DNA of 26,788 bases. Source: Akkermansiaceae bacterium UBA2367 (GTDB lineage Bacteria > Verrucomicrobiota > Verrucomicrobiia > Verrucomicrobiales > DEV007). Position 1 is the stretch's first letter. The number at the start of each line of letters is the position of its first letter. The position numbers and the translations under genes were made by a program. The stretch is from assembly GCA_002344525.1 (NCBI GenBank), contig DDTJ01000020.1, positions 1 through 26,788 of the forward strand, read 5' to 3'. The notes below the pieces were generated by a model. That model did not search any database. It saw only the letters and a list, made by a program, of their open reading frames with translations, and was not told the origin of the DNA. Of this stretch, positions 16,002-23,094 are shown piece after piece.

Positions 16002-16090
16002 GGGTCATGGGTCATGGGTCATGGGTCATGGGGGAGCGGGACCAAGGAGAACTCGTGACCCATGACCCGTGACTCGTGACCCATGACCCG
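16002..16090. repeat. Tandem GGGTCAT repeat with inverted ATGACCC half
   Basis: About four head-to-tail GGGTCAT units follow the phosphatase stop. A 28-base spacer leads to inverted units (GTGACCCATGACCC, GTGACTCGTGACCC). The array can fold into a long stem. It lies between two convergent genes (phosphatase and parA), so it may act as a two-way terminator. It is not a CRISPR: units are 7 bases with no unique spacers. Confidence 0.7.
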
Positions 16091-16096
16091 CCCCCC

Positions 16097-16864
16097 TCAA
16101 GCATGCCGCCTGAGGAACTCATCGGCCAAAGCCCGGTAGGCGGCGGCTCCGGAGCAGGTCGGGGCGTAGTCGATGATGGTCTGCCCGTAGCTGGGGGCCT
16201 CGCCGAGGCGGATGTTGCGGGGGATGATGGTTTCGTAGGTCACCTCGGGGAAATACTCGCGCACGTCGTTGATGACCATGGTGGAGAGGTTCGTCCGGCT
16301 GTCGGCCATGGTCATGACGATGCCCTCCAGCACGACTTCGGCGTTGGCCCCCGATTCGCGGATCTGCTGGTGGACGCCGACGATCTTGGAGAGGCCCTCG
16401 AGGCCGAAGTATTCGCATTGCAGCGGCACGATGAGCTCGTCGGCGGCGGCGAGGGCGGAGGTCATGAGCACGCCGAGGGAGGGCGGGCAGTCGATCAGCA
16501 GGTATTCGACCGGGGAGGCCGCCTTGAAAGGGGCGAGGAGATTGCGGAGGCGGACGAGGTGGTCGTCCTCGCGCGCCATCTCGATCTCGCAGCCGGCGAG
16601 GTCCATGTCGCAGGGGATGAGGAAGAGGTTCGCGTATTTTGTCGGCAGGACGAGCTCGGAGAGATCGCCCCCGCCGATGAGGTGCTGGTAGATGCTGGGA
16701 TGCTCCCCGGGCGTGAAGCCGAGGGCGCTGGTCGAGTTCGCCTGCGGATCGAGGTCGAGGATGGCGACCTTCACCCCCCGTTCTGCGAGGCAGGCGCTGA
16801 GATTCACCGAGGTGGTGGTCTTTCCGACGCCGCCTTTCTGGTTGGCTATGGCGATGATCTTCAT
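16097..16864 (-). CDS. parA: ParA/Soj-type Walker ATPase
   Basis: 255 residues. The deviant Walker A is KGGVGKTTT (about 10-18), the switch is DLDPQANST (about 40-48) and the Walker B-like strand is LLIDCPPSLG (about 112-121). IIPRNIRLGEAPSYGQTII and DYAPTCSGAAAYRALADEF near the end are the Soj/chromosomal ParA signature. It likely acts in chromosome origin segregation with ParB. No parB lies next to it: upstream is a divergent carboxypeptidase gene, downstream a repeat and a convergent phosphatase. ATG 16864 gives the standard MKIIAIANQKGG start. Confidence 0.93.
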   Translation of the reverse strand: MKIIAIANQKGGVGKTTTSVNLSACLAERGVKVAILDLDPQANSTSALGFTPGEHPSIYQHLIGGGDLSELVLPTKYANLFLIPCDMDLAGCEIEMAREDDHLVRLRNLLAPFKAASPVEYLLIDCPPSLGVLMTSALAAADELIVPLQCEYFGLEGLSKIVGVHQQIRESGANAEVVLEGIVMTMADSRTNLSTMVINDVREYFPEVTYETIIPRNIRLGEAPSYGQTIIDYAPTCSGAAAYRALADEFLRRHA

Positions 16865-17028
16865 TGGGGAAGCGGGGGGAGGAGTGGGGCGGAATCTTGC
16901 GCCATCCGGTGGGAGGGGAAAGGGAAAATGGGAAGGAGGCGCGAAAAAGTGGGGAGGCCCCCGGAAAATCCCCTCTTGCAAAGCCCCGTCCCGCTGGTTG
17001 TATTGCCCCGTCGCAGGAGTCCGAACCG

Positions 17029-18189
17029 ATGCCCCGTTTCCTATCCGTCGTCCTCCGCCTCTGGCTGGCCATGGTCCTGCCCACCGTGGGCTATGCCCAG
17101 GAAGGAGGCGGGTCCGCGCCGGAGGCGGCTGCGCCCGTCCCGTCGCCGAAGACTGCCGCCCCGCCTCCGAAGACCATCGCCCCGCCGAAGACCGACGGGG
17201 AAATCCGCGTCGAGATGCTGGAGCGGCTCGCCGACCAGCTCTCGCGGCGCATGCGGAGCCTGAAGGAGCGCGAGGCCGCCCTCACCGCCCGCGAGGAGTC
17301 GCTCGGCAAGCGCGAGAAAGCCGCCCGCGAGCGCGAGGAGGCCCTCTCGGCGATGGAGGAGCTGATGCGGTCGAGGGAGGAGATCGTGAAGCGCCGCGAG
17401 AGGCTGCCCCCGCCGCAGACTTGGAACGGGCCGCCGCCGCCGGCGATCTACGGCCAGTATGCGGCGGTCCTCGACGGTGGGACGATGCAGTTCTACCACA
17501 AGAAGCAGGCCGAGGAGCGCGTCCCGGTGGCGAGCACGCAGAAGATCGTGACGGCGCTGGTGGTCTGCCAGGCGGGCGGCCTCGATGAGATGGCGGAGGT
17601 GCCCGACGAGGTGCTGAAGGTCGAGCCGACCGTGGTGGGGGTGAAGCCGGGCGAGAGATACACTCGCCGCCAGCTCGTGGCCGCGCTCCTCGTGAAGAGC
17701 GGCAACGACATCGCCGCGACCCTCGCGATCGACAACGCCGGCAGCATCGAGGCCTTTGCCGCGAAGATGAACGCCTACGCCCGCCACATCGGGATGACGG
17801 ATTCGAACTTCGTCAATCCCCACGGGCTGCCCGCCGCGGGCCAGTATTCGACCGCCCGCGACATCGCCATCGCCGCTTTTGAAGCCTACCAGAATCCCGA
17901 CATCCGCGAGATGGTGGCCTCGCGGACCTACGATTTTGTCTTCAACGATGGGCGTGTCTACACCCTTCACAACACCAACCGTGTCCTCGACCAGATGGAC
18001 GGCTGCAACGGGATGAAGACCGGCTTCACCTACGCGGCGGGGAACTGCCTCGTGTGCAGCGCGAGCGTGGACGGGCGCGACCGCATCTCCGTCGTCCTCA
18101 AAAGCGCCCGCCCCCAGGTGCAGGAGGACAGCAAGGCGCTCCTCGAATGGTCGCTAGGGCTGGACTTCACGGGGCCGATGGCTCCGTAG
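17029..18189 (+). CDS. D-alanyl-D-alanine carboxypeptidase (S11) with N-terminal coiled coil
   Basis: 386 residues. A signal peptide (hydrophobic 5-20, YAQ cleavage near 23), then a Pro/Ala linker, then a strongly charged coiled-coil stretch (about 60-125, RERE-type heptads), then the S11 penicillin-binding domain. The motifs are SxxK = STQK (169-172), SxN = SGN (224-226) and KTG (330-332). It trims the terminal D-Ala of peptidoglycan pentapeptides in the periplasm. The chain lacks the typical PBP5 C-terminal domain and amphipathic anchor. An AGGAG lies 11 bases before ATG 17029. It is divergent from parA (164-base gap). Confidence 0.92.
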   Translation: MPRFLSVVLRLWLAMVLPTVGYAQEGGGSAPEAAAPVPSPKTAAPPPKTIAPPKTDGEIRVEMLERLADQLSRRMRSLKEREAALTAREESLGKREKAAREREEALSAMEELMRSREEIVKRRERLPPPQTWNGPPPPAIYGQYAAVLDGGTMQFYHKKQAEERVPVASTQKIVTALVVCQAGGLDEMAEVPDEVLKVEPTVVGVKPGERYTRRQLVAALLVKSGNDIAATLAIDNAGSIEAFAAKMNAYARHIGMTDSNFVNPHGLPAAGQYSTARDIAIAAFEAYQNPDIREMVASRTYDFVFNDGRVYTLHNTNRVLDQMDGCNGMKTGFTYAAGNCLVCSASVDGRDRISVVLKSARPQVQEDSKALLEWSLGLDFTGPMAP

Positions 18190-18483
18190 GGGTTGAGAGT
18201 TGAGGGTTGAGGGTTGAGGGTGGAGAGTTGAGAGGGTCGCGCCAGCCGCCATACCCTCTCATACGAAATCCCGAAAAGATCTGGACGATTGCGAACCGCC
18301 CACCAGGGTCGCTGGCAGATTCGACGAAGGTGGGGCGAGGCGTCCCTGCCGAGCCGTCTCAGGCTGGAGAGCGTCCTTGCCCGCATCGGCTCACCGGGAC
18401 GGTTCGCCCCACCCGGCTGCCGCCGGATGGCTGGATCGGTAGCATCGGATTTCCTCTTAACTCTCCACCCTCAACTCTCAACC
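18190..18483. repeat. Inverted GGTTGAGAGTTGAGGG arms around a VGRGVPAEPS-type repeat, copy B
   Basis: The arm at 18190-18234 (GTTGAGAGTTGAGGGTTGAG units) is mirrored by 18454-18483. Between them 18329-18440 is the second copy of the dispersed element seen at 14684-14853, here on the plus strand (GTGGGGCGAGGCGTCCCTGC ... CCGGATGGCTGGATCGG). The structure separates the convergent carboxypeptidase and histidine kinase genes and its right arm supplies the last codons and stop of the kinase. Confidence 0.75.
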
Positions 18484-20975
18484 AACACCCGCCTGCCCGC
18501 CGACTCGCAGGCTTCGGCGATGGCGGTGCGGACGTCGGTCAGCGAGATGGGCTTGGCGACGAAGCCGTTCATGCCCCCGGCGACGCAGGAGTCGCGCACC
18601 CCGGCGAGGGCGTGGCCGGTCATGGCGATGATGACGGGCTGGCGGGGGAGGTTGAAATTCTGCCGGATCGCCTCGGTCGCCTCCATCCCGCCCATCACCG
18701 GCATCTGGAGGTCCATGAAGACGAGGTCGATGTCGCCCTGTTTGACCCGCTCGACGCCCTTCTGGCCGTTGCTGGCGAACTCGATCCCGGTGTAGCCGAG
18801 CTTTTCCAGGACCATGCCGGCGATCTTCTGGTTCATCATGACATCCTCGACGATGAGGATCTTCGCCGGGTAGTTCCTCGCGAAGTCGCTGCCTCGGGGG
18901 ATGTTCGCGTCGGCGGCGGTGGCGAAGGCGCTCTCGCAGACCTCGATTCCGTTCTTCCGCTGCACCATGGAGAGGGTGTCGCGGAGCAGCTTCAGTTCGG
19001 AGACGGGTTTGTAGAGGGTGCGGACGAGGGGGAAGCGGGCCTCGTCGATGCGGATGCTGCTCTCGCCGATGGAGGAGAGGAAGATCGCGGGGATGCGGTG
19101 CTGGATGAGCTGGTCGGCGAACTCGCGCATGCGGTTCTCGTGACCGAGGGCGAGGGGGTCGGCGATGACGATGTCGGGGCGGAACTGCACGATCTTCGCG
19201 GCGACGCCCTCGTCGAGGCTGGGGGCGAGGTGGGTCTTCATCTGCCAGCTCTCGCAATAGGTCTGGATGAGCGAGCTGAGGGAGAAGTTCCGCGTCAGGA
19301 TGACGCAGGTTTTGCCGTGGAGGGGGCGCTGGTTCTCAAGCTGGTGCTGTGGCTTCACCGAGCCCTGCTGGGGCACTTCGCGGAAGGGGAGGTCGAAGAA
19401 GAACTCCGATCCCTTGCCGGGTTCGCTCTCCACCGCGAGGGTGCCGCCGAAGGCCTGGCAGAGTTTGCGGCTGATGGCGAGGCCGAGTCCGGTGCCGCCG
19501 AACTTCCGCGTCGTCGAGGCGTCCGCCTGGGTGAAGGCCTCGAAGATGCGCTCGTGGTGCTCGGGCGCGATGCCGATGCCGGTGTCCCGCACGCTGAAAC
19601 GGATCAGCGATTCGCTGCCCGACTTCGTCTCGCGCGAGGAGAGGCGCAGGGTGATGACGATTTCGCCTTGGTTCGTGAACTTCAGCGCGTTGCCGACGAG
19701 GTTCACGAGCACCTGCTTGAGCCGCTCGCGGTCGCCGTAGATCAGGTTCGGGATGCGACGGTCGATGTGGTAGATCAGCTCGAGCTGGCTCTCCGCCGCG
19801 TAGTAGGCGAACATCTCGATGGTCTCCTCGATGAGGGTGGCGACGTCGAGCGGCTCGTTCTCCATCTCCATCTTGTCGGACTCCAGCTTGGAGAAGTCGA
19901 GGACGTCGTTGATGAGGTGGACGAGGGACTGGCCGCTCGTGCGCATGATCTGGACCAGCTCCTTCTGCTCGCCCGTCAGGGGGGTCTCCATGAGCAGGCT
20001 CGTCGTGCCGATGATGCCGTTCATCGGGGTGCGGATCTCGTGGCTCATGTTCGCGAGGAAGTCCGACTTGGCGTTCTTCGCGACCTCCGACTGCTGCTTC
20101 GCGATCTGGATTTCCTTGATGGAATGATGGAACTGGTCGGTGGTCTTGCGCAGGCTCTCGGCCATGGCGTTGAAGCTGGCGTGGATCTTCTCGATCTCGG
20201 GCGGGCCGGATTCCTTGAGCCGGTAGTCGTAGCGCCCCTCGGCGACGGTGTGCATCCCTTGGGCGAGGCCTTGGAGATGCCGGGTGAACCACGAGCCCAT
20301 GAAGAGGAGCGAGACGAGGAGCGGCACGATGCCGAGGAGGGGGAGGAAATGGCGAAGCTCCATCACTTGGGTGAAGGCGAGGAGGCGGGGGGAGACCTGG
20401 GCTTGGGCGGCGACGATGAAGGGCTTCCCGGCGATGACGACGGGGAAGGCCGCGCCGAGAGTGGCCGGGGTTCCCGTGCCGAGGAGGGAGCGGAGGCCGT
20501 TCGAGGCACCGGAAAGCGCTCCCTCGTCCCCCGGAAAACCCTCCACGATGGAGTGGTTCGAGGCGAGCGTTTCGGAGACGAGGCTCTTGAGGAGGTCGTC
20601 CTCCGTCGGTTCGGGGAATTCGCCGATGGCGAAGTGGCCGAGGGGTTCCGGGGACGGCTCGCCGCCTTCGGCGCGGGGATAGACGGCGACGCGCGAGGCG
20701 GGCGATTCGGTGAAGCTGTAGTTCAGGCGATGGAGGAAGAGGCGGATCTCGTCGGGCGTCTCCTCTCCGCCGAGGGAGATCTCGGCGATGGATTCAGGGT
20801 TGAGCCGTTGGGAGAACGCGGCCGCCTTCATCGAGAAGTCGGAGACGATCTCCAAACGTTCGGCCTTGGCCTCCTGCAAATACGAAATCCCCAACCCCAA
20901 GGCGGCTCCCGTCCCGGCGGTCACGAGGCTGCCGACGAGGAGCATGAAATTCAAGGACGGCTTGACGGAGAGCAT
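18471..20975 (-). CDS. Hybrid sensor histidine kinase with pseudo-receiver and C-terminal receiver
   Basis: 834 residues from ATG 20975. TM1 is about 9-31, an extracytoplasmic sensor about 32-208, TM2 about 210-231, HAMP about 232-285, then HisKA with DFLANMSHEIRTPMNG (phospho-His312). HATPase_c shows N-box NLVGNALKFT, G1 DTGIGIAPEHHERIFEAF and G2 GGTGLGLAIS. A middle receiver-like domain (CVILTRNFSLSS ... DIVIADPLALG) lacks the acidic pair of real receivers. The C-terminal receiver has ILIVEDVMMNQ, phospho-acceptor Asp755 in FMDLQMPVMGG, MTGHA and KPI. This is a BarA/ArcB-like phosphorelay without an Hpt domain. Another start at ATG 21023 adds 16 residues. The stop lies inside the GTTGAGAGTTGA repeat. 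Confidence 0.93.
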   Translation of the reverse strand: MLSVKPSLNFMLLVGSLVTAGTGAALGLGISYLQEAKAERLEIVSDFSMKAAAFSQRLNPESIAEISLGGEETPDEIRLFLHRLNYSFTESPASRVAVYPRAEGGEPSPEPLGHFAIGEFPEPTEDDLLKSLVSETLASNHSIVEGFPGDEGALSGASNGLRSLLGTGTPATLGAAFPVVIAGKPFIVAAQAQVSPRLLAFTQVMELRHFLPLLGIVPLLVSLLFMGSWFTRHLQGLAQGMHTVAEGRYDYRLKESGPPEIEKIHASFNAMAESLRKTTDQFHHSIKEIQIAKQQSEVAKNAKSDFLANMSHEIRTPMNGIIGTTSLLMETPLTGEQKELVQIMRTSGQSLVHLINDVLDFSKLESDKMEMENEPLDVATLIEETIEMFAYYAAESQLELIYHIDRRIPNLIYGDRERLKQVLVNLVGNALKFTNQGEIVITLRLSSRETKSGSESLIRFSVRDTGIGIAPEHHERIFEAFTQADASTTRKFGGTGLGLAISRKLCQAFGGTLAVESEPGKGSEFFFDLPFREVPQQGSVKPQHQLENQRPLHGKTCVILTRNFSLSSLIQTYCESWQMKTHLAPSLDEGVAAKIVQFRPDIVIADPLALGHENRMREFADQLIQHRIPAIFLSSIGESSIRIDEARFPLVRTLYKPVSELKLLRDTLSMVQRKNGIEVCESAFATAADANIPRGSDFARNYPAKILIVEDVMMNQKIAGMVLEKLGYTGIEFASNGQKGVERVKQGDIDLVFMDLQMPVMGGMEATEAIRQNFNLPRQPVIIAMTGHALAGVRDSCVAGGMNGFVAKPISLTDVRTAIAEACESAGRRVLVES

Positions 20976-21004
20976 GAGGTGCCAATATCGCGGAAGTGGG
21001 TGGG

Positions 21005-21060
21005 AAATCAATGTATTTTCCATAAATATAAGATATTTCAATAATTCTGATTTCCTTGAC
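21005..21060 (-). promoter_or_regulatory. AT-rich promoter-like segment for the histidine kinase
   Basis: A strikingly AT-rich patch in a GC-rich window. On the minus strand it contains TTATTGAAATATCTTATATT. TATATT could serve as a -10 element with a start point 30-45 bases before ATG 20975, which would favour that start over ATG 21023. No convincing -35 is seen; low confidence. Confidence 0.3.
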
Positions 21061-21061
21061 T

Positions 21062-21283
21062 CTACTTTGTTAAATGGAAGGGATGGCCCCGTTTCTGGCG
21101 CGAAGCGCGGTAGGGCCGCACCGCCGGGGCGTCCGCGAAGGGCGTTCTCCCATCCCGGGCGGACGCGCGGGCCGCGCGTCCCTACCAATCCCCGCCGGGC
21201 GCTTGAGTTTCATGGCTGCGGATGCCGCCGAATTCCGCTTGAAACCGTGCCATTCCGCCCCGCCAGCCAATCTAACAAAGTAG
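21062..21283. mobile_element. MITE-like element with CTACTTTGTTA ends
   Basis: CTACTTTGTTA at 21062-21072 is repeated exactly inverted at 21273-21283, with similarity running inward (AAATGG versus AGATTGG). Inside, about 21109-21136 and about 21167-21196 form another imperfect inverted repeat (GGTAGGG...GCGTCCGC). That inner text resembles the GGTAGGGACGGCTGGCCC block at 14684. No transposase is encoded. It fills the gap between the histidine kinase and tRNA-Val. Confidence 0.6.
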
Positions 21284-21355
21284 GCTTAAGCAGAGTCCTC
21301 CACGAATCGCTTGCTTGGGCGGGCGGGAGAGGCTAGATTTCCGGCCCGCCAACCC

Positions 21356-21427
21356 GCTCGGTTAGCTCAGCGGTAGAGCACCTGCTTCACACGCAGGGGG
21401 CCACTGGTTCGAACCCAGTACCGAGCA
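21356..21427 (+). tRNA. tRNA-Val(CAC)
   Basis: A full cloverleaf can be drawn. The acceptor is GCTCGGT (21356-21362) with ACCGAGC (21420-21426) plus discriminator A. The D stem is GCTC/GAGC, the anticodon stem CCTGC/GCAGG with loop TTCACAC (anticodon CAC, 21388-21390), and the T arm ACTGG-TTCGAAC-CCAGT. The CCA end is not encoded. It decodes GUG valine codons. Confidence 0.97.
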
Positions 21428-21439
21428 TTTTCCCGTTCT

Positions 21440-21458
21440 CCCCTTGCGGTATAAGGGG
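21440..21458 (+). terminator. Stem-loop after tRNA-Val
   Basis: CCCCTT (21440-21445) pairs with AAGGGG (21453-21458) around a seven-base loop, 13 bases past the tRNA. A short T-poor tail follows, so it may be a weak terminator or processing signal. Confidence 0.4.
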
Positions 21459-21522
21459 AAGGGGGGAGGGGGGCTAGTCATTTGCTGGCATCCCCCGGAC
21501 TCTTTCATCGTGAGGCGCGGCA

Positions 21523-21544
21523 TGTCAGGGATCGATTCCTGTCA
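21523..21544. promoter_or_regulatory. Dyad-symmetric site upstream of the ECF sigma gene
   Basis: TGTCAGGGATCGATTCCTGT plus CA is symmetric at 18 of 22 positions, centred on ATCGAT. It lies 36 bases before the sigma ATG, where the promoter should be. It could be an operator or part of an autoregulated promoter. An AAGGA ribosome-binding site follows at 21568-21572. Confidence 0.35.
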
Positions 21545-21579
21545 CAAAATCGTGTAGATTCCGCAATAAGGAACGAAGC

Positions 21580-22158
21580 ATGGACTTGTGGCCGAAAGGG
21601 AATGCCCGAACGCACGCCGCCGCCGATCCCGAGTCGGAGGATTTCTCCGACTTGGTGCGGGCGCACCACCGCGACCTGCTCGTCTACGCCTCCGCCCTGA
21701 CGCGGGACCCCGCGACCGCCCGCGACCTCGTGCAGGAAGCCTTCATCGTCGCCTACCGGAAGCGCGAGGTCTTCGACGTGACCCGCGACTTCGCCACTTG
21801 GATGCGCGGCATCGTGCGGAACAAATGGCGAGAATGGCTGAGGAAAAACCGGCGCTACGACCTTGGCGACCATGAGCTTGCGAGGATGGATGCTGACGTG
21901 GCCGCTTGGCAGTCGAGCCTCGCCCAAGGCGGGCATTCCCTTTTCGACGCGCTGGAGGACTGCCTCGGGCGGCTCCCGGGGACGCTCCGCGAGACGGTCG
22001 AGACCTACTACTACGAAGGCCGCACCGGCGACGAGACCGCCGCGCATCTCCGCATCGCCCCTGCCGCCGTGCGGAAGCGCCTCCAGCGGGCGCGGACCCT
22101 TTTGAAGCAATGCCTCGATTCCAAACAAGGCGAACCCGAAGCTCCCGAAAACGCATGA
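21580..22158 (+). CDS. ECF-type RNA polymerase sigma factor
   Basis: 192 residues. Sigma region 2 spans about 22-92, with the typical ASALTRDPATARDLVQEAFIVAYRK and FATWMRGIVRNKWREWLRK. Region 4 spans about 125-180, with the helix-turn-helix GRTGDETAAHLRIAPAAVRKRLQRAR. There is no region 1 or 3. A good AAGGA site sits 8 bases before ATG 21580. The stop overlaps the next start as ATGA, so the two are translationally coupled. The partner is a single-pass membrane protein, as for sigma/anti-sigma pairs. The subgroup looks like the planctomycete/verrucomicrobial ECF type. The target promoters are unknown. Confidence 0.92.
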   Translation: MDLWPKGNARTHAAADPESEDFSDLVRAHHRDLLVYASALTRDPATARDLVQEAFIVAYRKREVFDVTRDFATWMRGIVRNKWREWLRKNRRYDLGDHELARMDADVAAWQSSLAQGGHSLFDALEDCLGRLPGTLRETVETYYYEGRTGDETAAHLRIAPAAVRKRLQRARTLLKQCLDSKQGEPEAPENA

Positions 22159-22925
22159 AGCCCGAACCCTCCCCCTACGATCCCGAGTCCGCGAGCGAAC
22201 GCTGGATCGACGCCGCCCTCTCCGAGCACGCCCGCCTCGGGCGCGACGGGGCGGACGAGGAACTCGTCCTGCGCATTTTAAGCGAGACCGTCCACCAGCG
22301 TCCCGTCGTCCCGCCCGCCCCCCGTTTTGCGCGGGATTGGAAGACCGCGATCGGGGCGGCCGCCGCCGCCGTCGCGCTGGGCTTTTTCGCGATGTCTTCC
22401 TTCCGCGTCGGGTCGTCGGGCGAGCGCCGCTCCGGCGAATTGAGCTTCGTCGTCCGCGTCGAGGCCCCGGAGGCGGTCGGGAAATCGCCCGTCGCCTTGA
22501 TGACCGGGACGACCCACCGGATCGACTTCGACGTGGAGGCGGGCTCGGTTTTCGCGAGGAGCCACGAGAGCGTCCGGATCACGGCGGATCGCAGCGGGAC
22601 TTCCTCCGGGGGGATGCTCTACGAGGGCCATGTCCTCGTAGAGTGCGATGCCTTCCGCATCGAGGCGGCTTCCGTCCTGCTCCCGTCCCGTGGGAAGGAG
22701 CCCCGTCTCCTCGCCGACGGCGTCCGCGTGGTCCGTTCCACCCCCGCCTGCGTCGCCGAGGCGGAGCACTTGAGCTTCGATCCCGTATCGGGCCATCTCG
22801 TCCTCACCGGAGTGACCCGGGTCGAGACCGACAAGGGCCTCCTCGCGAGCTTCGATCCGGGCGATCGGCTCGTGCTTTCCGGCGGTGGTTTCTCGGTCGA
22901 GAACGCTCGGGTTGGGAGGTATTGA
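22155..22925 (+). CDS. Single-pass membrane protein, probable anti-sigma factor with OstA/LptA-like outer domain
   Basis: 256 residues starting at the ATG that overlaps the sigma stop. A short cytoplasmic helix (about 14-48, SERWIDAALSEHARLGRDGA then DEELVLRILSE), one TM segment (about 64-82) and a periplasmic part (83-256). The outer part from about 150 has beta repeats, GMLYEGHVLVECDAFRIEA, a loop, then AEAEHLSFDPVSGHLVLTGV, with the look of the OstA/LptA/LptC beta-jellyroll that binds LPS. No zinc (HxxxCxxC) anti-sigma motif is present. The anti-sigma role comes from position, topology and coupling; the OstA resemblance is by pattern only. Confidence 0.6.
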   Translation: MKPEPSPYDPESASERWIDAALSEHARLGRDGADEELVLRILSETVHQRPVVPPAPRFARDWKTAIGAAAAAVALGFFAMSSFRVGSSGERRSGELSFVVRVEAPEAVGKSPVALMTGTTHRIDFDVEAGSVFARSHESVRITADRSGTSSGGMLYEGHVLVECDAFRIEAASVLLPSRGKEPRLLADGVRVVRSTPACVAEAEHLSFDPVSGHLVLTGVTRVETDKGLLASFDPGDRLVLSGGGFSVENARVGRY

Positions 22926-22993
22926 CGCGTCGGGCATCGAGGGGGCTCCGGTCCGAGTCGGTGGCCTTGCCGCCGGGCCGCGCGATCTGCGAA

Positions 22994-23040
22994 GGTGGGG
23001 CGAGGCGTCCCCGCTGAGTCGTCTTCGGTCGGGAAACGCG
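22994..23040 (+). repeat. VGRGVPAEPS-type dispersed repeat, copy C (partial)
   Basis: GGTGGGGCGAGGCGTCCC is identical to the left ends of copies A and B, and the next CGAGTCGTCTTCGGTCGGG-like text tracks copy A. The right half is absent or decayed. It lies between the convergent anti-sigma and kinase genes (gap 22926-23094), where no gene is seen. Confidence 0.65.
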
Positions 23041-23094
23041 CTTTCCGTCGGCTGCGACGCGGCAGGGAGGGTACGGTCCGCGGAGGGACAGGGT

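Noticed and set aside
16002..16090. Possible CRISPR array
   Set aside because: Units are 7-base tandem repeats without spacers; no cas gene is nearby.
18207..21044. 945-codon plus-strand frame opposite the histidine kinase
   Set aside because: Antisense shadow of a gene with full kinase and receiver motifs; it begins in a repeat.
21356..21427. tRNA as attachment site of an integrated element
   Set aside because: No integrase and no second copy of the tRNA 3' end is seen in the window.
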